From: Sorangiineae bacterium NIC37A_2
GTDB taxonomy: Bacteria; Myxococcota_A; Polyangia; Polyangiales; Polyangiaceae
Assembly: GCA_002085155.1 (NCBI GenBank)
Contig: NASX01000002.1
Coordinates: 83,992-147,991 of the forward strand
Direction of reading: 5' to 3'
DNA: 64,000 nucleotides
Both the position numbers and the translations under genes were made by a program. Below the pieces are notes generated by a model that worked only from the letters and a program-made list of their open reading frames with translations, made no database searches and had not been told where the DNA came from. The number at the start of each line of letters is the position of its first letter. Positions within the stretch are counted from its first letter, which is position 1. Below, one piece after another: positions 54,233 through 63,326 of the stretch.

Positions 54233-56533
54233 TTAGGGCCAAGCGGTCGGGACGGCCTCGAAGGTCGCGGTCACGAGCGCGGAGCCATAACAGGTTCCGG
54301 TGAGCGACCAGCCAGCCGTGAAGTTGCTTCCAGAGGTCGAATAGCCAGCGAAGCCAGTGACCTGGTCTGGCTGAAAGGCCTCAGCGACTTCGGTCAGCCC
54401 GATGGGAGTGCCTGAGGCGCCCGGATCGTTGCCTTGAGCTGCCAGGCTGGCCACTGTGAAGCTTCCGGGCGAGCCTACCGTCACCGGGAAACTCACTTCT
54501 CGGGGCGTTCCGCCCATGCAATCGTCCTCCGTGTTGTCGCCTTTCGTCGCGAAGGACGCCTGGTTCACATTTCGAAGTTCGAAGACCGTGACCACTGTTC
54601 CACCCCAAGTGCTTTTCACCGTGATGGTCTTGTTCCCAGCTGCGCCGATGTCCGCATCGGAGACGAACGCGATCTGCGATGCTCCGTTGGTGCCAGGGAT
54701 AGACTCGGAGATGATCGGTGCGATCCCCTCGCCTTGATAGCGAATGGTCGGCGAGCCCATGGAGGCGACGGCGATCACGAGGGCGCGGTTCGCACCGGAG
54801 CCCACGTTGATAGTCACCTCTGCTTGTGCACTTGACATTGCTTTGCCGGTGACCTGTTGGACGATCGTGACGCCCGGCCGGTGCATGCATCCGCTCACCG
54901 GATCGCAGAACGGGTTCGTCCCGCCGCAGGTATCCCCGCACACCTCGCAGTTATTGATGGACTGGCCGAGCCTGACCTCGCAGCCGTTTGTGGCCTTCCC
55001 GTCGCAGTCCGCGTAGCCCGCGTCACAGGCCACGATGCGGCATTCACTGTCCTCGCAGATAGCGTCCTCGACCCTAAGGCTGGCTGTGGTTTCGAGGCCG
55101 ACGCAGCTCACGCCACCGCTGCCCGCGCAGCCGCCGCAGTGCTCCTCGTTGGTGCGAACATCGACTTCGCAGTCGCGGAGATCGGCGTCGCAGTTCGCGA
55201 AGTTCCGGTCGCACTGCTTGATCCCGCAGGATGCGACACCGTCGTTGACCTCACAACTGGGGGTCCCGTTTTGGACGACACAGGTGCCGCCACAGCGGCC
55301 ACAATTCTCCGGGGTCGTCAGACTGTCATTGCAGAGGCCATCGCCATCACAGGCACCGAGTCCAGGGGCTTCAGAACAATCGGTCGTCTCACAGTCGCCG
55401 TCGACGCAGGCGGGGTAGATCCCCATGGCGACGTCGCCTTCGCAGATGTAGGCGTCGTCTTCGTCGCCGCAGCCTCCGCAGTTCCCAGAGTCCTTCCAAA
55501 TGTTGGTTTCGCAGCCGTTCTTGCCCGGATCCTTGTCACAGTCGCGGAAGCCGGGATCGCAGGTGATCCGGCAGGTGCCGCTGACGCAGCTCGCCTCGCC
55601 GTTCTTGTCTGAGCAGGCGACGTCGCAGCTGCCGCAGGTGGCGATGCTGCGCTGGAGATTCGCCTCGCAGCCATTCGCCCATTGACCATCACAGTTAGCG
55701 TACCCGCTGACACAACCATCCGCGCCCGCGCTCGTATCGAATTTGCATTGTCCGGCGTCGCAGAGCGGGGTCACCGTATGGGGGGGATTGCAGACAGCGC
55801 CGCAGGCTCCGCAGTGCTCCGTGCTGGTATTGGTGTTCGTCTCGCAGCCGTTTTTCGCGAGCTCGTCGCAGTCAGAATAGCGCACCGGGCATGTAAGCCG
55901 GCAGCGTTTCTCGTTGACCCCATCGTCCGGATCGTCGTCGACGCAGCGGGCGGTTCCCGTCTCGGGATCGTCGGGCTGCAGGCAGTCACTGTGCGAGCGG
56001 CAGCGTTGACCCGTGTCGCAGGTCGCGCCGCAGATGCTGCCGCCGCAGTCGATGTCCGTCTCACCGCTGTTCTGCTTGTTGTCATTGCAACTCGATTCGA
56101 CGCAGACTCGGCTCCGGCACGCGTTCGTCTCACAATCTTCGTCGACCAGACATCGATCTCCGACGCTGCAGCGCGCCTCGCAGGTCTTGCCACCGCAGTC
56201 CTTGTCGGTCTCGTCCTGATTCTGGGTGTCGTCGCTGCACGTGGGAGCCGCGCAGATCTCGTCGACACAACTATTGTTCTTACAGTCGCGGTTCTCGAGA
56301 CAGCGCTGGCCGATCTCGCAGGGGTCACAGTCGGGGCCCCCGCAATCCCTCGCCGTCTCTCCCCGGTCCGTGACCCCGTTCGTGCAGTGGTCGACGGGGC
56401 GGCCGCCGCCGAGTCCGCCCGAACCACCTCCATCGTCCAGTTTGAACGATGGCGTCAGGCAGGAGGCAGCAAAAAGCGACACCACGCTCAGGGTCGCGAG
56501 CGCCCGGAGGAATCGAAGCTGCGCGTGACTCAT
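54233..56533 (-). CDS. Large Cys-rich modular surface lipoprotein
   Basis: A 766-residue exported protein from ATG 56533. The signal peptide ends at FAASC. Three N-terminal modules follow the pattern 'C.N....GETD.DCGG..C ..C..G.RC....DC....C'. Then come five or more modules of the form 'C..GYADCDG...NGCE......CG.C...C'. The last about 190 residues form a separate beta-rich domain starting VTIVQQVTGKAMSSAQAEVT with GANRALVIAVASMG, which looks like a jelly-roll or Ig-type module. Such disulfide-rich repeats are typical of Polyangiales surface proteins of unknown role. It is convergent with the coiled-coil gene. Confidence 0.82.
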   Translation of the reverse strand: MSHAQLRFLRALATLSVVSLFAASCLTPSFKLDDGGGSGGLGGGRPVDHCTNGVTDRGETARDCGGPDCDPCEIGQRCLENRDCKNNSCVDEICAAPTCSDDTQNQDETDKDCGGKTCEARCSVGDRCLVDEDCETNACRSRVCVESSCNDNKQNSGETDIDCGGSICGATCDTGQRCRSHSDCLQPDDPETGTARCVDDDPDDGVNEKRCRLTCPVRYSDCDELAKNGCETNTNTSTEHCGACGAVCNPPHTVTPLCDAGQCKFDTSAGADGCVSGYANCDGQWANGCEANLQRSIATCGSCDVACSDKNGEASCVSGTCRITCDPGFRDCDKDPGKNGCETNIWKDSGNCGGCGDEDDAYICEGDVAMGIYPACVDGDCETTDCSEAPGLGACDGDGLCNDSLTTPENCGRCGGTCVVQNGTPSCEVNDGVASCGIKQCDRNFANCDADLRDCEVDVRTNEEHCGGCAGSGGVSCVGLETTASLRVEDAICEDSECRIVACDAGYADCDGKATNGCEVRLGQSINNCEVCGDTCGGTNPFCDPVSGCMHRPGVTIVQQVTGKAMSSAQAEVTINVGSGANRALVIAVASMGSPTIRYQGEGIAPIISESIPGTNGASQIAFVSDADIGAAGNKTITVKSTWGGTVVTVFELRNVNQASFATKGDNTEDDCMGGTPREVSFPVTVGSPGSFTVASLAAQGNDPGASGTPIGLTEVAEAFQPDQVTGFAGYSTSGSNFTAGWSLTGTCYGSALVTATFEAVPTAWP

Positions 56534-56751
56534 GACAGGACGCCCGGTGCCACTTTGGACCATGGCACAAACGTAGCACGCCGCAGATGCCCGGAAGAAC
56601 GTCCGGTGAACTCGCTCACAACCGCGGGCAGAGCGTGAGCCCCCGAGCCGGGGAGCCTACCTCCGCAGACCCAATCCAAGTGAAGTAACCACAGAGCTCT
56701 GAGCTCCGTCATTTTCTGTGCGATAAAGCGCGCTTCGTGTAGCCTCATGCT

Positions 56752-58515
56752 GTGACACGTTCTGGTTCGATGTGCGTCAGACACCGCGGTCTCTTGGGTG
56801 GGTGGAAGTCTCTCTTTGCGTTCGGCTGTTTCGCCGCGCTGTTCGGTCATCCGAAGCCCGCTGCAGCACAGTATTTTACGCTCGATCGAGCCATTACTTC
56901 AGGGACACCCGACGACGGCTTCATGGTGTTTCGACCATACGTGTCGAAAGAAGACCGCTTCTATATGAACGGGGCCCTTGGATTCTCCTTGAATCCGCTG
57001 CGATCCGAATCCGTAACAGCCGAACCCTCTGTCCGAAGGGGTATGGAAACCCCGATCCGCGGTCAGTTTCCCCTCTACCTGCAAGGCGGCGTGCAGTTTC
57101 TTGGGCGTTATTCGCTCAATGTCGCGCTCCCGTTTTACCCTTTGCAGATTCCGGGGCGGGACCCGAACTCCTCGGGCGTGGGACGCGGCGGCATTGGGGA
57201 CGCCTATGCGGGAGTCGGTGACCTGAGGCTCGACGCCCGTATGAAAATCTGGGAGTCCGAGAAGCAGCGCGGCCGGATTGGCGCGGCAGCTCTCGTCACG
57301 ATTCCTTGGGGTACGGAGTCGACCTTCGGAGGCGACACGGGGGCCTCGGCGCTTCTACTCGCCAATGCCGAGCACGATTTCGGCCCGTTTTTGCTCTCCG
57401 GTCATGCCGGCGTCCACTTCAAGGCTCCCATGGGCATTGGCGGGACCAACGGGAACCTGTTGATCGGCCACGAGCTCCGCTACGCGATCGGCGCCTATCT
57501 CCCGATGAAGGGCGATCGACTGCGCCTCGGCCTCGAGATCTGGGGCAGCACCAGCATCGAAAATCGGAGTAACCAAAGCCCGTTCTTCGGAGAGCGGAAT
57601 ACGACGGTGGAGTGGCTTGCCCAGGGGCGTTATCTGCTCGACCGAAAGAAGAGGTTTTTCCTGAACTTTGGCGGCGGTACGCGCCTGTCGGCCGGGTACG
57701 GTTCCTCGGACATTCGCCTGCTCGGAAGCATCGGTACCTATTTCCTCTTCTCGGACTTCGAGGAGAAGGCGCCGGCGGCGCCGGTCAAGGTCATCGAATC
57801 GAAGCCCGAGTACTACGATCCCGACACGGACGGTGACGGCTACCCGGACACCATCGACCAATGCCCGAATGAGAAGGAGGACGGCAAAGCTCCGCGGCCG
57901 AGCGACGGCTGCCCCGCGCCTTCCGATCGCGACGGCGACGGGATCTTTGATGTGGACGATAAGTGCCCTGACGCGGCGGAAGACTTCGACGGGTACGGAG
58001 ACCAGGATGGGTGCCCCGAGGTGGACTTCGACGGGGACTCGGTCCCCGACGACGAGGACGATTGTCCCGATGAGCCTGGCAAGCCGAGCGCGAAGGAAGG
58101 TCAGAATGGTTGCCCGACCCTGACGAAGCTCTCTGACGACGGCACTGTTCAGATTCTCACTCCCATCGAGTTCGATCGCGGAAAAACCACGATCAAGGCG
58201 ACGAGCTTGCCGATCCTCGATGAGGTCATCGCCCTCCTGAAGGTGCGCACTGAGTTCCGCGTCGGCATTTACGGGCATACCGACAATCTCGGCTCTCGGG
58301 AGAACAACATCCGTCTCAGCCAAGAGCGCGCCGAGGAAGTGCGTCGCTATATGGTCGACAAGGGCATCGAGGAGGATCGTCTTGAATCCGACGGCTTTGG
58401 CCCTGACAAGCCGATCGACTCGAACGACACCTTCAACGGTCGCGCCCGGAATCGCCGCGTCGAGTTCGTGATCTTGAACCAGCAGGCGAATCTCAAAGAG
58501 CAGTTCACGGAGTGA
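56752..58515 (+). CDS. OmpA-family outer-membrane protein with TSP3 repeats
   Basis: A 587-residue protein starting at GTG 56752 (ATG 56770 possible). A signal peptide ends near PAAAQYF. Residues 40-335 form a transmembrane-barrel-like N-terminal region. Residues about 350-455 hold thrombospondin type 3 calcium-binding repeats (DPDTDGDGYPDTIDQCP, DRDGDGIFDVDDKCPD, DFDGDSVPDDEDDCPD). Residues about 470-580 are an OmpA/MotB peptidoglycan-binding domain: GHTDNLGSRENNIRLSQERA, then VRRYMVDKGIEEDRLESDGF and the RNRRVEF motif. It links outer membrane and cell wall, probably with calcium-dependent stiffness in the stalk. A strong terminator follows. Confidence 0.92.
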   Translation: MTRSGSMCVRHRGLLGGWKSLFAFGCFAALFGHPKPAAAQYFTLDRAITSGTPDDGFMVFRPYVSKEDRFYMNGALGFSLNPLRSESVTAEPSVRRGMETPIRGQFPLYLQGGVQFLGRYSLNVALPFYPLQIPGRDPNSSGVGRGGIGDAYAGVGDLRLDARMKIWESEKQRGRIGAAALVTIPWGTESTFGGDTGASALLLANAEHDFGPFLLSGHAGVHFKAPMGIGGTNGNLLIGHELRYAIGAYLPMKGDRLRLGLEIWGSTSIENRSNQSPFFGERNTTVEWLAQGRYLLDRKKRFFLNFGGGTRLSAGYGSSDIRLLGSIGTYFLFSDFEEKAPAAPVKVIESKPEYYDPDTDGDGYPDTIDQCPNEKEDGKAPRPSDGCPAPSDRDGDGIFDVDDKCPDAAEDFDGYGDQDGCPEVDFDGDSVPDDEDDCPDEPGKPSAKEGQNGCPTLTKLSDDGTVQILTPIEFDRGKTTIKATSLPILDEVIALLKVRTEFRVGIYGHTDNLGSRENNIRLSQERAEEVRRYMVDKGIEEDRLESDGFGPDKPIDSNDTFNGRARNRRVEFVILNQQANLKEQFTE

Positions 58516-58522
58516 GAAAGCC

Positions 58523-58564
58523 CGGATCGTCCGCTCCTCCAACGAGGAGAGAGCGGACGATCCG
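58523..58564. terminator. Strong hairpin terminator between convergent genes
   Basis: The 14-bp arms CGGATCGTCCGCTC (58523-58536) and GAGCGGACGATCCG (58551-58564) are perfect inverted repeats with a short inner CTCC/GGAG stem. They lie 8 bp after the OmpA stop and before the CAP-protein stop. Confidence 0.85.
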
Positions 58565-58584
58565 GCAGGGACTTCGAGATGCGC

Positions 58585-59874
58585 CTAGCGCGAATCGATG
58601 AAGAGCTGTGTCAAAAACAGCGAGCCGTCTTCGCGCCGAGCAATTGCTACGCCGACTTCGTCCCAGCGTGTGAGCAGCAAGTTCTCGCGGTGGGAAGGGC
58701 TGGCCCAGAGCGCTCGATGGAGTCGTAAGGGTGACGGCGCGAGGGCGACGTTCTCTCCGACGGCTTTGGGGGTGAGGGACGCGGCGCGCACCCGATCCTC
58801 GGGAGTACCGTCTCCGCTCGTGTGGCTGATGCGCCCTTCCGCGAGCATGCGCTCCGAGTGGGCCCGAGCGATGCGATCGAGGGTTTTGTTGCGGCGCAGA
58901 GGGCTCTGGCCGAGCGCGCTGCGCGCCCCATTGAGGAGGGCAAAGATGGCTTCTTCAGGGTCCTGGTCGGGATCGTACTGGTCTTCGCCGGGGACCTTTG
59001 CCTCCTTCGGTTCGCTCGGCGGGTCTTGTCCGACGGCGATGAGCGCGAAGGCGACCGGCCTCGGATCGCCGGAGGCTCGAGCCATGACCTGAACTGTCCA
59101 GAGACCTCGGGACAAGAGCGGGAGCTTGCCGGTGCCGATTGAGTCGCGGATGGTGAGCTTGATGTGACGAGCGCGCCCTTCCGGGGAGAGCAATACGAGC
59201 TCGGCGCTGTCGACGTCGCCCAGGAAGCGGAGCTGAACTTCCGGCCTGTCGTCTTCCTCGATACGGGTCAAAATGGGCGCGACGTGCGCGAGCAAGTCGG
59301 CTCGAAGCACGACGACACGCTCAAGTCCGTCCGTCGTCTCGGCGCGCCCAGCGCCGCACCAATATTCGCCGCGGGGCTTTTTCCCTCGGGCCCAGGCGCG
59401 AAATGGCTCCGTGAGCTCCTTGAGATCCATGTTGGGGCTCATCTCGGCGACCCAGACCTCCGGTGTGGTGGCAGCGACCCCCCGCTTTCGCAAGAGGAAG
59501 ACGAGTAGGTCGAGATCAGGCGAGCTCGGCTCGGCGAAGCCGTGGCGCGCGAATTCGCTGGCCACTTCGTGGAGTCCCATGTCTCCACGGCCGCACTCGT
59601 CTGCGAGTTCGCCGAGCTCGTGCTCGGGAACAGAGCCGGGTTCGGGAGAAGAGGTCCACTTTGCCCAGGTGAATCCGTCCAAGACAAAGCGAGGGGATTC
59701 TTCCGCCGTCGTGGGAGCTTGGGGTTTCGTCTGGGCGTCGGGACGTACCGACGGCGAGCGAGCGCACGCGAGCAAGAGGGCGCTCAAGAAGGCGAGAAAG
59801 AGGAGACCAGGTGCGCGGCGCAATCGCGCCGGACCGCCCTTCGGGGGCGGGGCCTGGGTGTGGTCGTCAGACAT
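58585..59874 (-). CDS. CAP/SCP-domain lipoprotein
   Basis: A 429-residue lipoprotein; the signal peptide ends at LLLAC. Residues about 45-290 form an unrecognised N-terminal domain rich in Glu/Asp and Arg. Residues about 305-428 are a CAP (cysteine-rich secretory protein, PR-1) domain: FALLNGARSALGQSPLRRNK, HSERMLAEGRISHTSGDG, VGENVALAPSPLRLH, ASPSHRENLLLTRWDEVGVA. CAP proteins occur in secreted defence and adhesion roles; the bacterial substrate is unknown. The start is ATG at 59874, only 8 bp from the start of the divergent fusion gene, so at least one promoter must lie inside the other gene. Confidence 0.85.
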   Translation of the reverse strand: MSDDHTQAPPPKGGPARLRRAPGLLFLAFLSALLLACARSPSVRPDAQTKPQAPTTAEESPRFVLDGFTWAKWTSSPEPGSVPEHELGELADECGRGDMGLHEVASEFARHGFAEPSSPDLDLLVFLLRKRGVAATTPEVWVAEMSPNMDLKELTEPFRAWARGKKPRGEYWCGAGRAETTDGLERVVVLRADLLAHVAPILTRIEEDDRPEVQLRFLGDVDSAELVLLSPEGRARHIKLTIRDSIGTGKLPLLSRGLWTVQVMARASGDPRPVAFALIAVGQDPPSEPKEAKVPGEDQYDPDQDPEEAIFALLNGARSALGQSPLRRNKTLDRIARAHSERMLAEGRISHTSGDGTPEDRVRAASLTPKAVGENVALAPSPLRLHRALWASPSHRENLLLTRWDEVGVAIARREDGSLFLTQLFIDSR

Positions 59875-59882
59875 GCTATGCC

Positions 59883-61526
59883 ATGATAACCGCTCGCATG
59901 GATCGTCGTCTCCCGGCTCTCCTTTTCGCTACGCTGCTCGGCATTGGCGGCAGCTTGGCCTTCGCCTCCTGTTGCGATTACGGCAAGGGAGCGAGCAGCG
60001 TGGAGACGGCGGCCCGTCCCACGCTCCGGATTTATGCGCTCGGCGCGGCGGCGGGGGCGATCGAGCCCTGCGGCTGCGTGGAGGATATGCTGGGCGGCGT
60101 CGATCACTTGGCGGCGCTTTTGACCGACGAGAAGAAAGTAGCGCCGGCGTCGCTCTTGCTTTCGGCCGGGCCCATGTTCTTCTCTGACCCGACTGTGCCT
60201 GAGGAGCAGCGGGCTCAGGCGATCATGAAGGCGGAGACTATGGCCGAGGCTCTCGGGATTATGGGCCTTACGGCCTTCGCACCTGGGGTCAACGATTTTG
60301 CTCTGGGCCCCCAGGAGTTCGAACGGTTCACGCGTCTGGCCAAGAGCGCTCCCCTTGCCGCAAACCACGCGGGGAGGCAGGGCATCAAGGCACACTCGAT
60401 CGTCGAAGCGGGAGGCCTGAAGGTGGGTCTCGTTGGTGGCGCTGATCTTTCGGAGGCCAAGGCCCTCGGCGCGGAGTCGAACGAGCTGCTTGCGAGTCTC
60501 AAGAGTGCCGTCGAGGCCGCTCAGAAGGAAGGCGCACAGCTCGTGGTGGCATTGCTCGCGCTGCCTCGGGGACCGGCGCTCAGGCTCATTGAGCAGCTCG
60601 ACGCGGTCGACGTTGCGATCGTCGGCAAGAACATCGAAGCCGGAGAAAATAACGATCCGCCGTTTCCGCCTGAGCTGGTCGGCCGGACCCTGGTCGTTCA
60701 AGCTCCCAACCACGTCCAGGGCGCTTCAGTGATCGATTTGTTTGTACCCGAGCCCGGAAGTGGTCTCCAAGACGGCAGTGGTCTCGAGAAGGAGGCGGAG
60801 CTAGCGCGCGCTCGGGAGCGGCTCGAGTCCCTCTCCGAACGTCTCAAGAGCGCAGAGGCGCCTGGCTCCGGCGTCGACGCGGAGGATATCGCGAGCCTCC
60901 GTCGGGAGGTTTCGAGCCTCTCGGACAAGGTCAAGGAGCTCGAGGCGCGTCCGGTTGCGACGCCGAGCGGGAATCACTTCAAGTACGCCTACGTCGAGAT
61001 CCGAGAGAAACTCGGAGCTTCGAAGGTCGTCGAACAGAAGCTTTCAGACTATTACCAGCGGGTCAACGAGCACAACAAGGTTGCCTTCGCAGACCGTCGT
61101 CCGGCTCCCGTAGAGCCGGGGCAAGCGAGCTACGTGGGCGTTCAAGCTTGCGTCGACTGCCACCAGGAGGAGTACGACTTCTGGAAAACAACGCGCCACT
61201 CACACGCTTACCGGACGCTGGTGGACGTGCATAAGGAATACAACCTTGACTGCGTTTCGTGTCACGTGACTGGTTATGAGCGACCGGGCGGCTCCACCGT
61301 GACGCACGTTGAGAAGCTCGACGCGGTCCAGTGTGAGGTTTGTCACGGCCCGGGCTCGCTCCACCTGGCCTCGCCCAGCGATCCGAAGTTGATTGATATG
61401 CCTCGCACCGATCTGTGTGCAGACTCCTGTCACCACCCGCCCCACGTGAAGCCGGATTGGAAGGTGTCCGACGCTTGGCCGAAAATTCTCGGTCCCGGGC
61501 ACGGACTGCCGAACAGCGCTCCCTAG
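59883..61526 (+). CDS. Degenerate metallophosphoesterase-multiheme cytochrome lipoprotein
   Basis: A 547-residue exported protein; ATG 59883 (ATG 59898 possible), lipobox FASC. Residues about 45-285 resemble the UshA/5'-nucleotidase phosphoesterase fold, with the subfamily motif EPCGCVEDMLGGVDHLAALL. The metal-binding D/H/N residues of the catalytic core are missing or replaced: VNDFALG stands where the NHE motif would be, and LSAGPMF where the GD motif would be. A coiled coil (about 300-365) joins it to a C-terminal cytochrome. The heme motifs are CVDCH (423-427), CVSCH (457-461) and CEVCH (484-488), plus a CX3CH-type CADSCH (512-517). Function is unknown; electron transfer is the likely role. 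Confidence 0.85.
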   Translation: MITARMDRRLPALLFATLLGIGGSLAFASCCDYGKGASSVETAARPTLRIYALGAAAGAIEPCGCVEDMLGGVDHLAALLTDEKKVAPASLLLSAGPMFFSDPTVPEEQRAQAIMKAETMAEALGIMGLTAFAPGVNDFALGPQEFERFTRLAKSAPLAANHAGRQGIKAHSIVEAGGLKVGLVGGADLSEAKALGAESNELLASLKSAVEAAQKEGAQLVVALLALPRGPALRLIEQLDAVDVAIVGKNIEAGENNDPPFPPELVGRTLVVQAPNHVQGASVIDLFVPEPGSGLQDGSGLEKEAELARARERLESLSERLKSAEAPGSGVDAEDIASLRREVSSLSDKVKELEARPVATPSGNHFKYAYVEIREKLGASKVVEQKLSDYYQRVNEHNKVAFADRRPAPVEPGQASYVGVQACVDCHQEEYDFWKTTRHSHAYRTLVDVHKEYNLDCVSCHVTGYERPGGSTVTHVEKLDAVQCEVCHGPGSLHLASPSDPKLIDMPRTDLCADSCHHPPHVKPDWKVSDAWPKILGPGHGLPNSAP

Positions 61527-61717
61527 GGGTCCGCTCAGCTCGCCTCGAGCGCCTTGGGAGATCCATGCGTCATTTTGCTACCCCTTGTGCGCTGAGGGAG
61601 GCTCGCCCGTGATGTGCGCCAATGCTTGCACACACATAACAAACACACACGACTCTCTGAGTCGCCCTGAAATGGCTACCATGGCGAGGCGCCTTGGCGC
61701 GGGTACGCTACCGGGCG
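61527..61717. other. Intergenic region with AC-rich tract and hairpin
   Basis: About 190 bp between the fusion gene stop and the next start. It contains an AC-rich tract (61628-61650) and a small perfect hairpin CGACTC-TCT-GAGTCG (61650-61664). I see no gene or recognisable promoter. Confidence 0.4.
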
Positions 61718-63130
61718 ATGCGCTTGGATCTTGAAGGACTCGATGCACAAGGGGTGGAGCTAGCTTTCGACGCGGACGCGTCTCATCCGCGCCGCATTCG
61801 TCTCGGCCGCACTCAAAAGCTCTCAGGCATGCTCACGAAGACGGCGGACTCTCTCCTGCTCACCGATGTTCAGGCCGAGGCGGTTGTCGTCTCTCTCGTC
61901 GAGCTCGTGCTGTCGAGCTTTTCGGTTCAGCTCGGCGCGGAGGGCTCCCTTCGGGGTCTCCAGGGAGGCCTGAGGCGCGAGGAGGCGACGGACGTCGACG
62001 TCATGGCTGCTGTCCTTGACGCTCCGGAGCTGTGCGTACGCTTCTCGAACTTTTCCGTGAAAGGCCACTTGCGCGGGGAGAGCGTGGCGCTTCGGATCTC
62101 GGGCTCAGAAGGCCAGCTCGAGGCGGGCACCGTCGTCGTCGAGGGCGTCGAGTTCGAGGGCGATTTGTCCTCGCGGGCAGAGCGAGTCGTGGGACAGGAC
62201 CTTCGCGTCGCTTGGGGAGCGGACGGTTATCGCGTCACGCTTCGTTGCCTCGAGCTTGACGGGGCGCACGTCGGCTTGGACTTGCGCGAAAAGTCGCAGG
62301 AAGCGGGCGGAGAGGACAAGAGCCGAGGGAGTCGATCGCCGGTTGCTCTCTTCGACTGGCGCACGCTGGACGGCCTCTCGGGGGCGCTCGACGTCGATGT
62401 TCACGTGAACATGAAGGTTCCAGTGATCGCCAGTCGGCGCGCCAAACATCCCTTCCGCATTCAGATTCGAGAGGGGACCGTGAACTACATGGACCTCGAG
62501 CGCTCCCTCTCGGCTCTCGAAGAGTCGATCCTGGATTTTGCTGTGCGCGATGGGAGTTTGGTGCTCGAGCGCGGGATTCCTCTCATTCCGACGCGAGGTC
62601 GAGGCACGCCGCTTGTTCTTTGGCCTCTTGAGGAACGAGATCTCGCCCTCACGAGTGAAGATCGGGTTCGTCTCGCGGTTTTGCCGAGGTATGAGCGAGT
62701 CGAACAGGAGAGCGGCGGGGAAGAACAGGGTGATTCGAGCGTCTCCCTCGAAGAGCTCAGCTTGGTCGACTTGCAGGCGCTCCTTCGGCTGGAGGTACAG
62801 GAGACTCGGGGCACGGCGAGCTCTCTTCGCGCCCTCGGTTTCGAGGAGCTTCAGCTCCAAGGCACCGTTCATCACAGCCCCGGCAAGGAACCTCGACAGG
62901 GGGAGGTGACAGGGAAACTTCGCGCCCTCTGCGGCAGCATTTCCGGCCTCTTTCTGGGCGAGAGTCAGCTCGACATTGGACAGCTCACGCTCAGTGCGCT
63001 CACCGATCTGCGGGCGCGCTTCTTGGACGTGAGACCGGAAAAGGTGAACTTTGCCCTCTCCGATCTTCGTCTCGACTCAGTTTCATTCGGGAACCTCGTG
63101 GAGCCGCCCGAGGGAGTCATAGATTCTTAG
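61718..63130 (+). CDS. Large beta-rich protein of unknown function
   Basis: A 470-residue protein from ATG 61718. TTG 61694 has a better GAGG site and would add eight residues. There is no signal peptide and no membrane helix. The sequence is a long series of short beta strands with repeated Leu/Val-Gly-Glu patterns (VELVLSSFSVQLGAEGSLRG, VRFSNFSVKGHLRGESVALR, IGQLTLSALTDLRARFLDVR), which recalls the AsmA/TamB class of repetitive beta proteins, but no family motif is certain. A central KHPFRIQIREGTVNYMDLER stretch is the most distinctive. It stands alone between the cytochrome fusion and a small intergenic region. Confidence 0.65.
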   Translation: MRLDLEGLDAQGVELAFDADASHPRRIRLGRTQKLSGMLTKTADSLLLTDVQAEAVVVSLVELVLSSFSVQLGAEGSLRGLQGGLRREEATDVDVMAAVLDAPELCVRFSNFSVKGHLRGESVALRISGSEGQLEAGTVVVEGVEFEGDLSSRAERVVGQDLRVAWGADGYRVTLRCLELDGAHVGLDLREKSQEAGGEDKSRGSRSPVALFDWRTLDGLSGALDVDVHVNMKVPVIASRRAKHPFRIQIREGTVNYMDLERSLSALEESILDFAVRDGSLVLERGIPLIPTRGRGTPLVLWPLEERDLALTSEDRVRLAVLPRYERVEQESGGEEQGDSSVSLEELSLVDLQALLRLEVQETRGTASSLRALGFEELQLQGTVHHSPGKEPRQGEVTGKLRALCGSISGLFLGESQLDIGQLTLSALTDLRARFLDVRPEKVNFALSDLRLDSVSFGNLVEPPEGVIDS

Positions 63131-63132
63131 GA

Positions 63133-63279
63133 TCACTCGGGCCCTTGGCCGCCGGCTCCTCCCATGCCCGCGGGGACGCAATAGTACTCTTCGAAGTGGT
63201 CACAATCGAACCGCTTCCCGGCGTGGCGCGAGAATCGCTCCCCTGTGCCTGGTGTGCCGCGTCGGCGAACCTCGGTCAC
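63133..63279 (-). CDS. Possible small Cys-containing protein
   Basis: A 48-residue frame from GTG 63279, with a GGGAG six bases upstream, ending TGA at 63133. It ends FDCDHFEEYYCVPAGMGGAG plus a short Gly/Gln/Pro tail, reminiscent of the C-termini of Gly-rich secreted proteins in Polyangiales. It has no signal peptide and lies beyond the terminator of the sulfatase gene, so it would need its own promoter. It may be the remnant of a longer gene. Confidence 0.25.
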   Translation of the reverse strand: MTEVRRRGTPGTGERFSRHAGKRFDCDHFEEYYCVPAGMGGAGGQGPE

Positions 63280-63326
63280 GGCAGCTCCCGGGAGGGACCG
63301 GGCGCGTCTCTGGAGTGAGAAGTGTC

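Noticed and set aside
55682-56638. 318-codon open frame on the plus strand
   Set aside because: Antisense to the Cys-rich lipoprotein; its Ala/Val-rich content follows from the complementary Cys/Gly/Asp codons.
57355-58542. 395-codon open frame on the minus strand
   Set aside because: Antisense to the OmpA-TSP3 gene; no motif, composition is that of a shadow frame.
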